The notes under the pieces: generated by a model | Seen by the model: the letters and a program-made list of their open reading frames with translations, nothing else | Databases searched by the model: none | What the model was told of the DNA's origin: nothing | Shown: positions 35,348 through 44,178 of the stretch, one piece after another | How positions within the stretch are numbered: the stretch's first letter is position 1 | How the letters are laid out: every line of letters begins with the position of its first letter | Made by a program: the position numbers and the translations under genes | Assembly (NCBI RefSeq): GCF_004798905.1 | Contig: NZ_SDMO01000001.1 | Location: 248,001-312,000 of the forward strand | Origin: Halomonas borealis | GTDB lineage: Bacteria > Pseudomonadota > Gammaproteobacteria > Pseudomonadales > Halomonadaceae | DNA: 64,000 bases | Direction: 5' to 3'

Positions 35348-36240
35348 TTATGCTGACATCTGCAGGGATTTTGTTGTCCATGATGCCACTTTAACCTTAG
35401 GTGGCCCGTAGTCGGAGCGCAGTGTCAGTGGTGGCTGAACACGACCCAGAGCCCCTAGTCGATAAATCAGCGCTTCCTCCAAGGCAGCCTCCGCTATTTT
35501 GCTGCTGCCTTTGTCCGACAATCGCCAGCCATGGAACTCACGCGTAAAGCAGTCGATGATTACCGCCAGTCTGGCCCGCCGATCTTTACAACACCACACA
35601 TGGGTGAGATCCGTGGCCCAGCGCTCATCTTGTCGTGAGGCCACGGACGAAAGACTCCTGACGCGAGGGCAGAAGCCCTGTGGTCGCTTGCGCGCCAGCC
35701 AGCCCTTCAACTGCAGGATGCGCTGTATCAGCTTGTGGTTCTCTCCCAGGACACACACCAGGCGGCGATAGCCGTAGGTGGGGACCGCTCCAGGGCCAGC
35801 TTTACCCGGGCTGCCAGATCAGTATTGATGACACGTCGCCGCGCCTTGGACTGGTAATACAGGCTTCGCAGTAGCAGCTCCAATCAGCGACAGAGCTTGG
35901 TTAGGGATACTACATAGCCCTCCAGGGCCAGTTCCGCCTGCAGCGACCTTACAAGTTCCCGTCCTCGTCGAGCAGGCGGCGAAACTTTTTTAATGAATAG
36001 ATCTGCAGATGGGCCTCGCCCAGCGCTTCCTTAGTTTCCCGGAGCTCGGACTCGAACTGCTCACGGATATCCTTGGCACGGGCCTTGAGCCCATTTCCAT
36101 GCTGCGCTGGGCTTCTTCGATCCAGCCGAAATCGTGCTGGAGGCCACTTCAGCGACCGTGGTCTTGCCCTTTAAGGTGTCCATGACCACCGCGGCCTTGC
36201 GCTTGGCGGTCCAGCGTTTGACGGTAGGTTCGTTGCTCAT
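35348..36240 (-). mobile_element. Degenerate IS3-family element (OrfA and OrfB remnants)
   Basis: OrfA begins at 36240 (MSNEPTVKRWTAKRKAAVVM) and is frameshifted after TTVAEVA. OrfB survives as ATDLTHVWCCKDRRARLAVI and REFHGWRLSDKGSSK...PLTLRSDYG at 35400-35640, then breaks off before the last catalytic Glu. Terminal repeats were not found. It flanks the acyltransferase on its 3' side. Confidence 0.8.
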
Positions 36241-36310
36241 CGCATCCTCCTCATCGCTGCACTATAGCCTATGCAGCCATGGAGGGGATCACTTCACACA
36301 TCTAACAATC

Positions 36311-38314
36311 TTACCAATCGGAGAGTCTAAAAATTTCATCAACAACGATATCGGCCCCCTTCTTGGATAAATGATCGTCATCATAATAAAACGGGACGCT
36401 ATTCCGTTGAACTACACACCTGCCTTGCACATAGTTGTTACAAAATAGGGCACTAACGACTACCCGCTTAATACCGGGAGCCGGTATACTATCAAAAGCA
36501 TCTATGACGAATTTATTTCTTGAATAAAAGTCTTCATAAGGGAATGTCACCTGCTCAAGAACTTGATTATTTTCCGAGTAATAAAACCGATTCATCTTTT
36601 CAATATCAATGCCAGTCTCAGGAACTGGGTAAACGAGATAAAGAGACCTAGCAACTTTCGCCATTTCTTCAATATACTTTATCAAGTATTCTCTCTTGGT
36701 TTTCGCGTCGCGATAAAACTCACCAGAAACCAGCACGTCATATTCTCTGTAGTTGGCATCCCTCTCGGAAAACCCTTCGCTGTTTCGATACGGCATTTTA
36801 TCAATCACGCCCTCAATAGGAAAAAGCTTGAAGCTCCAACGACTAGCAAGTATCACCTCTGCATCTTGTCGCTTTATGATACTCGTAAATTCCTCGAATC
36901 TTTCCTCACAGTTTTCAACCGATCTATTCTTGTTTCTTCTTATAAAGGGCACGGTCTCACAGCCGTCCAAATTGAAAACTTTTCCCTTGATGTTCTGTCT
37001 TCTAAACACCTGGTCAAGTGAGTAACTGATGGCTTGAGCATGTGAATCACCGATCAAGATTACGACTTCACTGGAATCCTTGTCCCCAAAGGTACACTCA
37101 GATACCCAATGTGAACCCTCGGTCCTTTGTGGCACACAAACATCGCCGATGGTTTCTACTTTTTCACCAAAAGATCGAAACTCAACGTTTGGAGACATTA
37201 TAAAATCACCGTTGATATATCCATTTTCGTCGTGACCGTATAAACCTATAGATACAAACATTACCAACCCTGCCGAAGAGAAGAAAAATAATCTCCTGCT
37301 GTCAATTTTTTCCTTCCTTCGAAACGGCTGCTCAATAATTTTCCAACTGACGACAGCTAGTGCTACTGAAAAACAGCTCAAAAATAGCATTAGCATGGGG
37401 CTTGGCTCCGATAGACTTTGTATCCGCGCAAAGGCAAACAGTGGCTGATGCCACAAGTAAGCGCTATAGCTAATAAAGCCTATACCGACGAGCAGGCGAG
37501 TGTTGAGAAGTCTTGCGGCGAATGTTTCCTTGTCCGCAAAAAGCACCAAGAGTACGGCGCCTAAAACTGGTGCAAGCGCATATGCACTTGGAAAAGGGGT
37601 GGCTTCATCGTAAACGAACACAGATACTAAAATTGCGGCCAAACCGACTAATGCAAGCGAATCATTCTTGACCACTCCACGCCGCTGCACGACAAAAGCC
37701 GCCATAGTTCCTGCAAGCAACTCCCACGCTCGCGTTGGTGCTAAATAGAAGTTAGGAGTTGATTTATTTCGCCATCCCCATTCGCTCAGTAAAAAGCTGA
37801 TTGCGGAAAACAATACGATCATCCAAAAGACGCGATTTTTTCCATATCGCCAAGCTAGAAAGAGAAAAATTGGGAATAAAACGTAGTATTGTTCTTCGAC
37901 AGCTAAGCTCCATGTGTGTAACAGAGGTTTTTCTTCGGCAGCCGCATCAAAATAACCACTTTCCTGCCAGAATAGCACATTGGACGAAAACAAGCTGACT
38001 GCGACAAGGCTGTGAGAAAAATCATCCAATTGGCTTGGCAGCATCCACATCCATGAAAACAAGATGCTGCAGAGCATTACAAAGAAGAGTGCTGGCAAGA
38101 TTCGCCGTGCACGACGCTCATAGAAATCTAAGAAGCTGAATCGCTTATTATCAATATCTTCAATTAAGATGGTCGTAATGAGGTAGCCGCTGATGACAAA
38201 GAAAACATCTACGCCGACAAATCCTCCGCTAAAAATCGCAAATCCGGCGTGGAACAATATCACTGAAACAACAGCAAGTGCTCTCAAACCATCAATTTCG
38301 GAACGATATTTCAA
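36311..38314 (-). CDS. OafA/YrhL-type O-acyltransferase with SGNH domain
   Basis: 667 residues. The N-terminal half is an acyltransferase-3 domain with about ten helices (YRSEIDGLRALAVVSVILFHA, GFVGVDVFFVISGYLI, WSLAVEEQYYVLFP). The C-terminal half is an SGNH esterase-like domain (VVILIGDSHAQ and the closing DDDHLSKKGAD with catalytic Asp/His). Such proteins acetylate lipopolysaccharide or other surface glycans. The start is TTG with AAGGA upstream. It is distinctly AT-rich and boxed between IS3 and IS5 elements, so it is probably an acquired surface-modification gene. Confidence 0.9.
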   Translation of the reverse strand: MKYRSEIDGLRALAVVSVILFHAGFAIFSGGFVGVDVFFVISGYLITTILIEDIDNKRFSFLDFYERRARRILPALFFVMLCSILFSWMWMLPSQLDDFSHSLVAVSLFSSNVLFWQESGYFDAAAEEKPLLHTWSLAVEEQYYVLFPIFLFLAWRYGKNRVFWMIVLFSAISFLLSEWGWRNKSTPNFYLAPTRAWELLAGTMAAFVVQRRGVVKNDSLALVGLAAILVSVFVYDEATPFPSAYALAPVLGAVLLVLFADKETFAARLLNTRLLVGIGFISYSAYLWHQPLFAFARIQSLSEPSPMLMLFLSCFSVALAVVSWKIIEQPFRRKEKIDSRRLFFFSSAGLVMFVSIGLYGHDENGYINGDFIMSPNVEFRSFGEKVETIGDVCVPQRTEGSHWVSECTFGDKDSSEVVILIGDSHAQAISYSLDQVFRRQNIKGKVFNLDGCETVPFIRRNKNRSVENCEERFEEFTSIIKRQDAEVILASRWSFKLFPIEGVIDKMPYRNSEGFSERDANYREYDVLVSGEFYRDAKTKREYLIKYIEEMAKVARSLYLVYPVPETGIDIEKMNRFYYSENNQVLEQVTFPYEDFYSRNKFVIDAFDSIPAPGIKRVVVSALFCNNYVQGRCVVQRNSVPFYYDDDHLSKKGADIVVDEIFRLSDW

Positions 38315-38355
38315 GGTAATTATCCTTGGTTAAAAAAGCGGCCTTGATAACAATT

Positions 38356-39210
38356 CTAGGTTCTGTCTGAAAAGTCGGCACGCAAGCAACGGTCTATGCA
38401 AGCAAGGCATATCATTGCCCCGAAACTGCTGGCCAACTTGTCGTACCGGGCGCAGACCCGGCGCAATTCCTTGATCCAGCCGAAACAGCGCTCGATGATG
38501 TTTCGCTCTCGATAGCGAGGCTTATCGAAGCCCCGCGGAGCGCCAGGACGCGGTTTTCGCTTCATCTTGCGCCGGGCAATGATTGGCTTCATACGATGCT
38601 GGTCGCAGTAGCGACGCAACGGTTCGCTGTCATATCCCTTGTCCGCCACGATGAAGCGGCAACGCTTGCGAGGCCTGCCGGAGGGGCCAGGCAGCTGAAC
38701 GCGCTCCAGGGTGGGAATAAAGTGCCGTGTATCTGAGTCCTGTCCCGGTGGCAGGGTGAAGGTCAGCGGCCAACCCTGCCGGTCACAGACCATGTGAATC
38801 TTGGTCGTAAGGCCGCCACGACTCCGTCCAAGGGCATGGCCTAAGGGGGTCTTGCTGCCCCCCTTTTTGCCGCCTCCTGAGGCGGCCCGGGTGGCGCGGA
38901 TCGATGTCGAGTCAATCATCCATGTGTCCAGATCCATCAGCCCGTCTTCACGCAGCTTGAGGTGGAGTCGATCCAGCGCCGCCTCGAAAGTGCCATCGTC
39001 TCGCCATTGCCGGAAGCGGTCATAGACGGTCTTCCAGGGACCATACCGCTCTGGGAGATCGCGCCATTTGGCACCGGTGCACAAGATCCAAAAGATCCCG
39101 TTCAGCATTTGGCGGTCATCCCGGAGCGGGCGGCCCATTGTCTGAGGCGGTGAGACGATGTCTTCGATCATCTGCCAGCTTGCGTCGGAGAGTTCGTGAC
39201 GTCCTGCCAT
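38356..39210 (-). CDS. IS5-family transposase
   Basis: 284 residues in one frame. DDE residues lie in TWMIDSTSIRAT, FIVADKGYDSE and a late RERNIIERCFGWIKELRR. Full-length and apparently intact. The stop codon TAG is completed by the target-site TA outside the left inverted repeat, so the gene ends exactly at the element boundary. Confidence 0.92.
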   Translation of the reverse strand: MAGRHELSDASWQMIEDIVSPPQTMGRPLRDDRQMLNGIFWILCTGAKWRDLPERYGPWKTVYDRFRQWRDDGTFEAALDRLHLKLREDGLMDLDTWMIDSTSIRATRAASGGGKKGGSKTPLGHALGRSRGGLTTKIHMVCDRQGWPLTFTLPPGQDSDTRHFIPTLERVQLPGPSGRPRKRCRFIVADKGYDSEPLRRYCDQHRMKPIIARRKMKRKPRPGAPRGFDKPRYRERNIIERCFGWIKELRRVCARYDKLASSFGAMICLACIDRCLRADFSDRT

Positions 39211-39271
39211 GCATCACCTATGCAGTTACGGCATCGGAAACATTAGCAAATCAGACTTTTCGGACAAAACC
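38359..39271 (-). mobile_element. Intact IS5-family insertion sequence
   Basis: About 913 bp. The left end GGTTCTGTCTGAAAAGTC and right end GACTTTTCGGACAAAACC are 18-bp inverted repeats with two mismatches. Flanking TA on both sides fits a 2-bp target duplication. This is the only complete insertion sequence in the window, so probably the most recent. Confidence 0.88.
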
Positions 39272-39540
39272 TAACAACTGCCCCGTCATGCACCTTGTTG
39301 CCTTAACTCATTGCTATCGCCATTCTTCCTGCTCGCGCTCGTCTTACTGCTAACCTAGAACGCCACGAGCGTGGCATCTGTGCGCCCCTTCAGCGGCGTA
39401 GCGCGCCGTAAGGAGCTAGGCCCCAATGCACAGAGCCAAGTTCATACGGCATGCCCTTCCATATAGCCAGCATAGCCAACATGTGTGACTCCAACACCCA
39501 AGAAGGCGACCATTTTATCCTGTACCTCGATGACCTAATT
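39272..39540. other. Short non-coding stretch between IS5 and copAB relic
   Basis: No gene, hairpin or operator that I can support. Confidence 0.4.
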
Positions 39541-39768
39541 GCTCGGCATGTGTATGGAACTGGAGAACGGCGCCAGAGAGGGCCTCAATCCGGTTCCGCA
39601 CAGGGCTGCGGTTGCGATATGAAGCCACCCGATAGTTCGCCCCCTATGTCGGCGATTACTGGGAAATCTTATGCCGACATGGCTGACTTGGCTCGTGCCT
39701 CGTGGGATGCCACCGGGGATACTGGCGTCGTCACCGGCGTGAAGATGTGGCTCTTATCCAGCCCTAAC
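39541..39768 (+). pseudogene. Third copA/copB relic with internal deletion
   Basis: It begins as CopA (the codons for MELENGAR, compare MELENGAS in the intact gene), then jumps to the CopB C-terminus. The CopB reading (EGLNPVPHRAAVAI or, in the next frame, RYEATR then stop, FAPYVGDYWEILC) is frame-broken but matches 34497-34676 closely in DNA. So about 750 bp spanning the end of copA and start of copB were deleted. Confidence 0.75.
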
Positions 39769-39866
39769 GTCATAATGGTTCGCGCTGAGGCCTCATAAAA
39801 TATGCGAAGAATCAGGATCTCTCGGTCCTGACCCTGCGATGCGCTCTAGGTCAGAGAAAGGGAGAC

Positions 39867-40613
39867 ATGGTTAGCCCGCACAAGATCGATACTGGCGCCC
39901 CGAAACGCCTTTCCCGTGCTTCATGGCGACGCATCATGTTGGGCATGGCGGTACTTACCGTTTTTCTCGCCACCGCTCTGGTGCTGTGGCGAACCGGCAT
40001 GCTGGATGCCTTGCTGGCCGGCGACACCCTCGAACAGGCAGTGATACGGCTTGGCCCATTCGGTCCAGCACTGGTCGTTGGCCTAATGATGATCGCCATC
40101 GTCATGAGCCCGATCCCAAGTGCCCCGATCGCGCTCGCTGCTGGCGCGGCCTATGGTCATGTCTGGGGCACACTTTACGTGGCCATCGGCTCCGAGGCCG
40201 GCGCGCTCATCGCCTTCGCCATTTCCCGCCTGCTAGGATATGACGCGATGAGAGCCTGGTTGGGCATGCGTCCCTCCAGCGGTCTTCTTCATCGTTTCAT
40301 CACCTCCCAGAACGCCCTGATGGCCGCCGTTTTCGTGACCCGGCTGATGCCGTTCCTTTCCTTCGACGTCGTCAGCTATGCGGCCGGCCTCTCGCCTCTC
40401 AAGGCCTGGCGCTTCGCCATCGCGACGCTGCTCGGCGTCATGCCGGCGAGTTTCCTGCTGGCGCATTTCGGCAACGAACTCGCCTCCGACGATCTGCGCC
40501 GTGCGGGCCTAACGGTGCTCGCGCTCGGCACCCTCACTCTGCTGCCGCTGGCCTGGAAGGCGGCGCCGACACGCTACCGATCCGCCCTCAAGCGCTTGCT
40601 GCATCTGAGGTAG
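39867..40613 (+). CDS. VTT/TVP38-family membrane protein (DedA superfamily)
   Basis: 248 residues, about six helices, with the VTT signature region: LMMIAIVMSPIPSAPIALAAGAAYG, GSEAGALIAFAISRLLG and FVTRLMPFLSFDVVSYAAGL. These proteins resemble lipid scramblases or transporters of the inner membrane, and are common in copper and mercury islands, but their substrate there is not known. GGGAGA precedes the ATG. Confidence 0.88.
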   Translation: MVSPHKIDTGAPKRLSRASWRRIMLGMAVLTVFLATALVLWRTGMLDALLAGDTLEQAVIRLGPFGPALVVGLMMIAIVMSPIPSAPIALAAGAAYGHVWGTLYVAIGSEAGALIAFAISRLLGYDAMRAWLGMRPSSGLLHRFITSQNALMAAVFVTRLMPFLSFDVVSYAAGLSPLKAWRFAIATLLGVMPASFLLAHFGNELASDDLRRAGLTVLALGTLTLLPLAWKAAPTRYRSALKRLLHLR

Positions 40614-41007
40614 CCGGTCAGCGTCTCACCAAACACCCGCTGAGGCCGGCTATGACTTGCACCCCGGACATTTCTCGCTGACGTATCCATGACATCCACA
40701 ACAGTAGCTCCCATTCAGCCTTGGTTCAGCTTTGTCGCCCAGGCTGATGGCGTGCGACGTAGGAGTGAGAATTGCATAACCGTGATCCAGGACTGGTGCT
40801 GCCCACCCTCTAGCGGCACACCACAATTTGACCATTGGGTAACACAAGGGTTGTAGGATACTCACACATGATAAGTGGAGGCTCCGCCTGCATCATCCGG
40901 GCTGCTCCGTTCTGCGAGCCCCGTCCGGAACGATCAGAAAATCGCCCCCCTGCAGGGAAATGACGCTAGCGAGGTCATGACGACACAGACAAGAAGGAGT
41001 GCTCCAC
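40614..41007 (+). promoter_or_regulatory. Regulatory region: TTCAG box and CueR-like promoter
   Basis: ATTCAG-CCTTG-GTTCAG at 40713-40729 (period 11, followed by GTCGCCC) and TTGACC at 40828-40833 with ATTGGGTAACACAAGGG and TAGGAT at 40854 (20-bp spacer). Together they mirror 26967-27113. They precede the small HMA-like gene and, further on, the complex-I-like operon. Confidence 0.55.
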
Positions 41008-41346
41008 ATGTCCAAGAATGAACTCCGTCTAGGCGTGAATGAGATCCATCTAGTGACGCGTAAGTTGAAGCTCGAGCCCTGCGATGCCGATGCGTTACGT
41101 CTGGCCATCGCACAGATAGACGAGCTATTCGGACTGCAACGCGTCACCTACGACACCGACAAGTGCAAGCTCATCATGGCCTATGACGGGTCGCGGCTGT
41201 GCATCGACCATATCGAAGCGATCCTCGCCCGGCACGCCATTGAGATCAGTCACGGCTGGTGGAACCGCTTCAAGGAAGACCACTACCGGTTCGTCGACCA
41301 GAACATCAAGGACAATGCCAACAAGGAGCCCTGGAGCTGTCATTGA
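41008..41346 (+). CDS. Small HMA-fold-like protein
   Basis: 112 residues from an ATG with AAGGAG upstream. The order of predicted strands and helices (ELRLGVNEIHLVTRKLKLEP, ALRLAIAQIDELFGLQRVTYD, KLIMAYDGSRLCIDHIEAILARH) resembles a ferredoxin-like HMA domain, but no CxxC is present. The C-terminus has Trp, His and Cys (HGWWNRFKEDHYRFVDQN...WSCH). I know no name for the family; a metal-related role is inferred from the upstream copper-type promoter. Confidence 0.6.
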   Translation: MSKNELRLGVNEIHLVTRKLKLEPCDADALRLAIAQIDELFGLQRVTYDTDKCKLIMAYDGSRLCIDHIEAILARHAIEISHGWWNRFKEDHYRFVDQNIKDNANKEPWSCH

Positions 41347-41501
41347 CGGCTCCCGTCGTCACCGACGCCAGGTCGTTCCACGCGGCATCGATGGTGCGGA
41401 GTGCCCGTATTTACGTCAGACGAAGATCCCCCACTGTCAAGCTAGTTGGAGCCTCAGCGGCTGATAGACTCTGAACCCTGGAGGGGCGAGACGAGGCTCC
41501 G

Positions 41502-41780
41502 ATGAAGTAATCCGACGAGCGCCGGGAAGCTATCCTCAAGAAGCTATTCCCGCCCCATAACCGCACGGTCGCGGAGGTAGCTGAGGAAGAAGGTATCTCG
41601 GCGACCACGTTGTACAACTGGCGGAATAAGGCCCGGAAAGCGGGTCGTCTGCTGCCCGACCAGGCGGATGATCCCGAAGGCTAGAGCTGATGTGACAAAT
41701 TCCATGCCGTGCGTGAAATGGCCGCGCTGAGTGACGCCGAGCTGGCCGAATACTACCGGCAGCGTGGTTTGTACCCTGAT
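41502..41780 (+). pseudogene. IS3-type OrfA relic
   Basis: Reads SDERREAILKKLFPP, TVAEVAEEEGISATTLYNWR, then KFHAVREMAALSDAELAEYYRQ, a helix-turn-helix transposase subunit. In-frame stops at 41508 and 41682 and missing flanks show decay. It lies directly upstream of the complex-I-like genes. Confidence 0.7.
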
Positions 41781-41884
41781 TAGTTCCAGCATTGAACGTG
41801 CGTCAAGCGTTCGGGCGATGGGCCAAGCAACGCCCACCGGATCATAGATTTCACCGACGTGTAACTGGCTACTCTGGAGGAATA

Positions 41885-42247
41885 ATGAACGCTACGCAGC
41901 AATACGTTCTGCTACTTGGCCTGGCGCTGGGTACCGTGGGTATGGTGCTTTCCCTTTACAGCTTGTCCCGCGCCATAGGCCCGACACGCGGGGAGCCGGG
42001 CAAGGATGTGCCGGCGAGTTCCGGAGTCCTGTCGCGGGATCCGGTATGGGGGCGGTATCACGCTCGTTACTATGGATACGCGTTGCTGTTTCTGGCTTTC
42101 GATATGGAGATGGCATTCATGTACCCGTGGGCCGTTGTGTACAAGGAAGTAGGAATGGTTGCCTTGCTTGATATGGGCGTGTTTCTTGCCATTCTTTTTC
42201 TCGGTCTGCTCTACGGGTGGAGTCAGGGGGCTTTCAGGCGGCAATGA
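41885..42247 (+). CDS. NuoA-like subunit of a complex-I-like assembly
   Basis: 120 residues, three helices. The motif FDMEMAFMYPWAVVYKEVG corresponds to FDxExxFLYPWAV of NuoA, so the acidic pair is kept. The YExGxxP loop of canonical NuoA, which reaches the quinone channel, is altered to SSGVLSRDP. GGAGGA precedes the ATG. The stop overlaps the next start (ATGA). Confidence 0.85.
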   Translation: MNATQQYVLLLGLALGTVGMVLSLYSLSRAIGPTRGEPGKDVPASSGVLSRDPVWGRYHARYYGYALLFLAFDMEMAFMYPWAVVYKEVGMVALLDMGVFLAILFLGLLYGWSQGAFRRQ

Positions 42248-44178
42248 GTTCTGATCCAGCAATAAACCTAACGGGCGCACGGCAGAAACGTTACTCAGTG
42301 CTGCAGAAGCTGGTTTCCCGGGCCCTGGCGCGTAACCTGAGCTGTCTGATCGTTCCGGGCCCGGAAGTGGCCCTGGCGCATGGTCTGGACGTGACTGCAG
42401 CAGGCTTGCGCATTGCAACCACGCCACGCGATGCCAGCGTGCTTCTGATTGTCGGAGATCTGCCCGGGAAAATGGGGGATGCCGTGGCAGTGCTCTACGC
42501 GCAGATGCCCCGGCCGCGCGCGATTCTCATGGTAGGCGGGCAGACACCGTCGACTTTATCGGGTGACGATATCTCCTCAGACCTCTCGCAAGAAGATCTG
42601 ACCGAAGCCGTAGGTCAGCTAAAGCGGGCATTGGCTGACGGTGCCTTTACAGACTCGCCGGAGGATTTCGACGCCTCTGTAATGCACGCCAGGATCGAGT
42701 ATGTCTGCCCCATGCATCCCGAAGTTGTGGAGGATGAGCCGGGTAGCTGCCCCAAATGTGGCATGGACCTGGTAGCCCGCGAAGCCGGGGAGTCGACCCC
42801 TGAAGGCGGCAGCGATCATGAACATCACGAAGATCACGAACACCATGGCCACGAACACGAGCATTGCCATGACCAGGAGCACCAGAGCCACCATGAGCAC
42901 CAGAGCCACCATGGGCATCATGAGCATCATGATGGCCATGATCAGGACCACGGCCACGACCACGACCACAATAACGAACACCAACCGGAACACGCTCCCG
43001 AAAATGCTGGGACCGAATATACCTGCCCCATGCACCCCGAAATTGTTCGGGACGAACCGGGCAGCTGCCCGAAGTGCGGCATGGATCTGGTAGTCCGTGA
43101 ATCTGACGACCACTCAGAACATGAACATTCCGGCCATGATCACGGTGAACACGATCACGGTGAACACGATCACGGTGGGCATGATCATGAAGGACATGAT
43201 CATGGTTCCTCGGGATTCATGTCCATGATTGAAGTCACCAAAGACCTGCCGCGCAGCGCCGACGGCCTGCAGATGGACTGGCTTGAGGTGCCGTTCGGTC
43301 CGGTCTTCCCTGGCTTGCCCGGCGGACTGAAGTTGACGCTGACCCTTGATGGTGACGGCGTAACGGAGGGGCAGGCGATCTCCCTGGTGGGGGTGACCAG
43401 CAAAGGTGACAATGTTGAAGAAAGTGAAGAGATGGATGCCGAGACCTTCATTGCGTATCTGTCAGCTGCAATTCCGCTCGCGCCGGTGAGCTACCGTCTT
43501 TTGGCTTGTCTGGCAATAGAGCAAGCGGCAGGACTGGAGGACGATTCGGCAAACGCCGGTGCCCGCACTGGCGCCCTTGAGCGTGAGCGCATCGCCAGTC
43601 ATCTTGGCTGGCTGGCTCAGTTAGGGCGCCAGCTCGGCTTCGCCTGGCTGACGCAACGGGCTTCAACTCTGCAACTGCAAGTCAGAGAGGCTAACCGGGA
43701 CAGTCTTGCTGCCCTGGAGCCAGCGCTGCGTACATTGGGTACCCGCCTTGAACGAACGCCTTTGCTTAAATCGCGGCTGATGGGAGTCGGTATACTGCCA
43801 ACGGAATCTTCTGGTTTGCGCGGCCCCGTAGCGAGTGCTGCCAACGAAGGCGGAGATGCCTGGGCGCGCCTGTGGCAGCGCCTGGCCGAAATTTCGGCCA
43901 GCCTTGACCTTATAAAGTCGGGCGCAGAACCGGAGCTGCCGGTTCTGCGCGACGTTGGCGATGTGTCAGGAACCGGTGAGGCAACCGTTGACACTCCGCG
44001 CGGCGAGGCCCGGCTAAGTCTGAAACTGGAGCGCGGCCATGTTAAGTCATACGAGCTGGACACCGCCTGCAGTCACCATATCGGCCTGGTCCCGAAGCTT
44101 GTCGAGGGCCAGGAACTGGGCGATGCGCTGCTGGCAGTCGGGTCACTGGACCTTTCGCCCTGGGAGGTGACTTCGTGA
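42244..44178 (+). CDS. NuoB-like/heavy-metal-binding/NuoD-like fusion protein
   Basis: 644 residues. Residues 1-150 follow NuoB (RIATTPRDASVLLIVGDLPGK, AVAVLYAQMPRPRAILMVGG) but lack the adjacent Cys pair and later Cys residues that hold cluster N2; only Cys34 remains. Residues 153-176 and 259-282 are two heavy-metal-binding domains ([10 protein letters not shown]...CPKCGM and [10 protein letters not shown]...CPKCGM). Between and after them are His-rich stretches (about 188-250 and 286-318). From about 327 it resembles NuoD (PFGPVFPGLPGGLKLTLTLDGD, LERERIASHLGWLAQLGRQLGF, and a C-terminal SYELDTACSHHIGLVPKL), but GPxHP is GPVFP. No redox centre can be recognised. NuoA and NuoH genes overlap it by four bases each. 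Confidence 0.85.
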   Translation: MSSDPAINLTGARQKRYSVLQKLVSRALARNLSCLIVPGPEVALAHGLDVTAAGLRIATTPRDASVLLIVGDLPGKMGDAVAVLYAQMPRPRAILMVGGQTPSTLSGDDISSDLSQEDLTEAVGQLKRALADGAFTDSPEDFDASVMHARIEYVCPMHPEVVEDEPGSCPKCGMDLVAREAGESTPEGGSDHEHHEDHEHHGHEHEHCHDQEHQSHHEHQSHHGHHEHHDGHDQDHGHDHDHNNEHQPEHAPENAGTEYTCPMHPEIVRDEPGSCPKCGMDLVVRESDDHSEHEHSGHDHGEHDHGEHDHGGHDHEGHDHGSSGFMSMIEVTKDLPRSADGLQMDWLEVPFGPVFPGLPGGLKLTLTLDGDGVTEGQAISLVGVTSKGDNVEESEEMDAETFIAYLSAAIPLAPVSYRLLACLAIEQAAGLEDDSANAGARTGALERERIASHLGWLAQLGRQLGFAWLTQRASTLQLQVREANRDSLAALEPALRTLGTRLERTPLLKSRLMGVGILPTESSGLRGPVASAANEGGDAWARLWQRLAEISASLDLIKSGAEPELPVLRDVGDVSGTGEATVDTPRGEARLSLKLERGHVKSYELDTACSHHIGLVPKLVEGQELGDALLAVGSLDLSPWEVTS

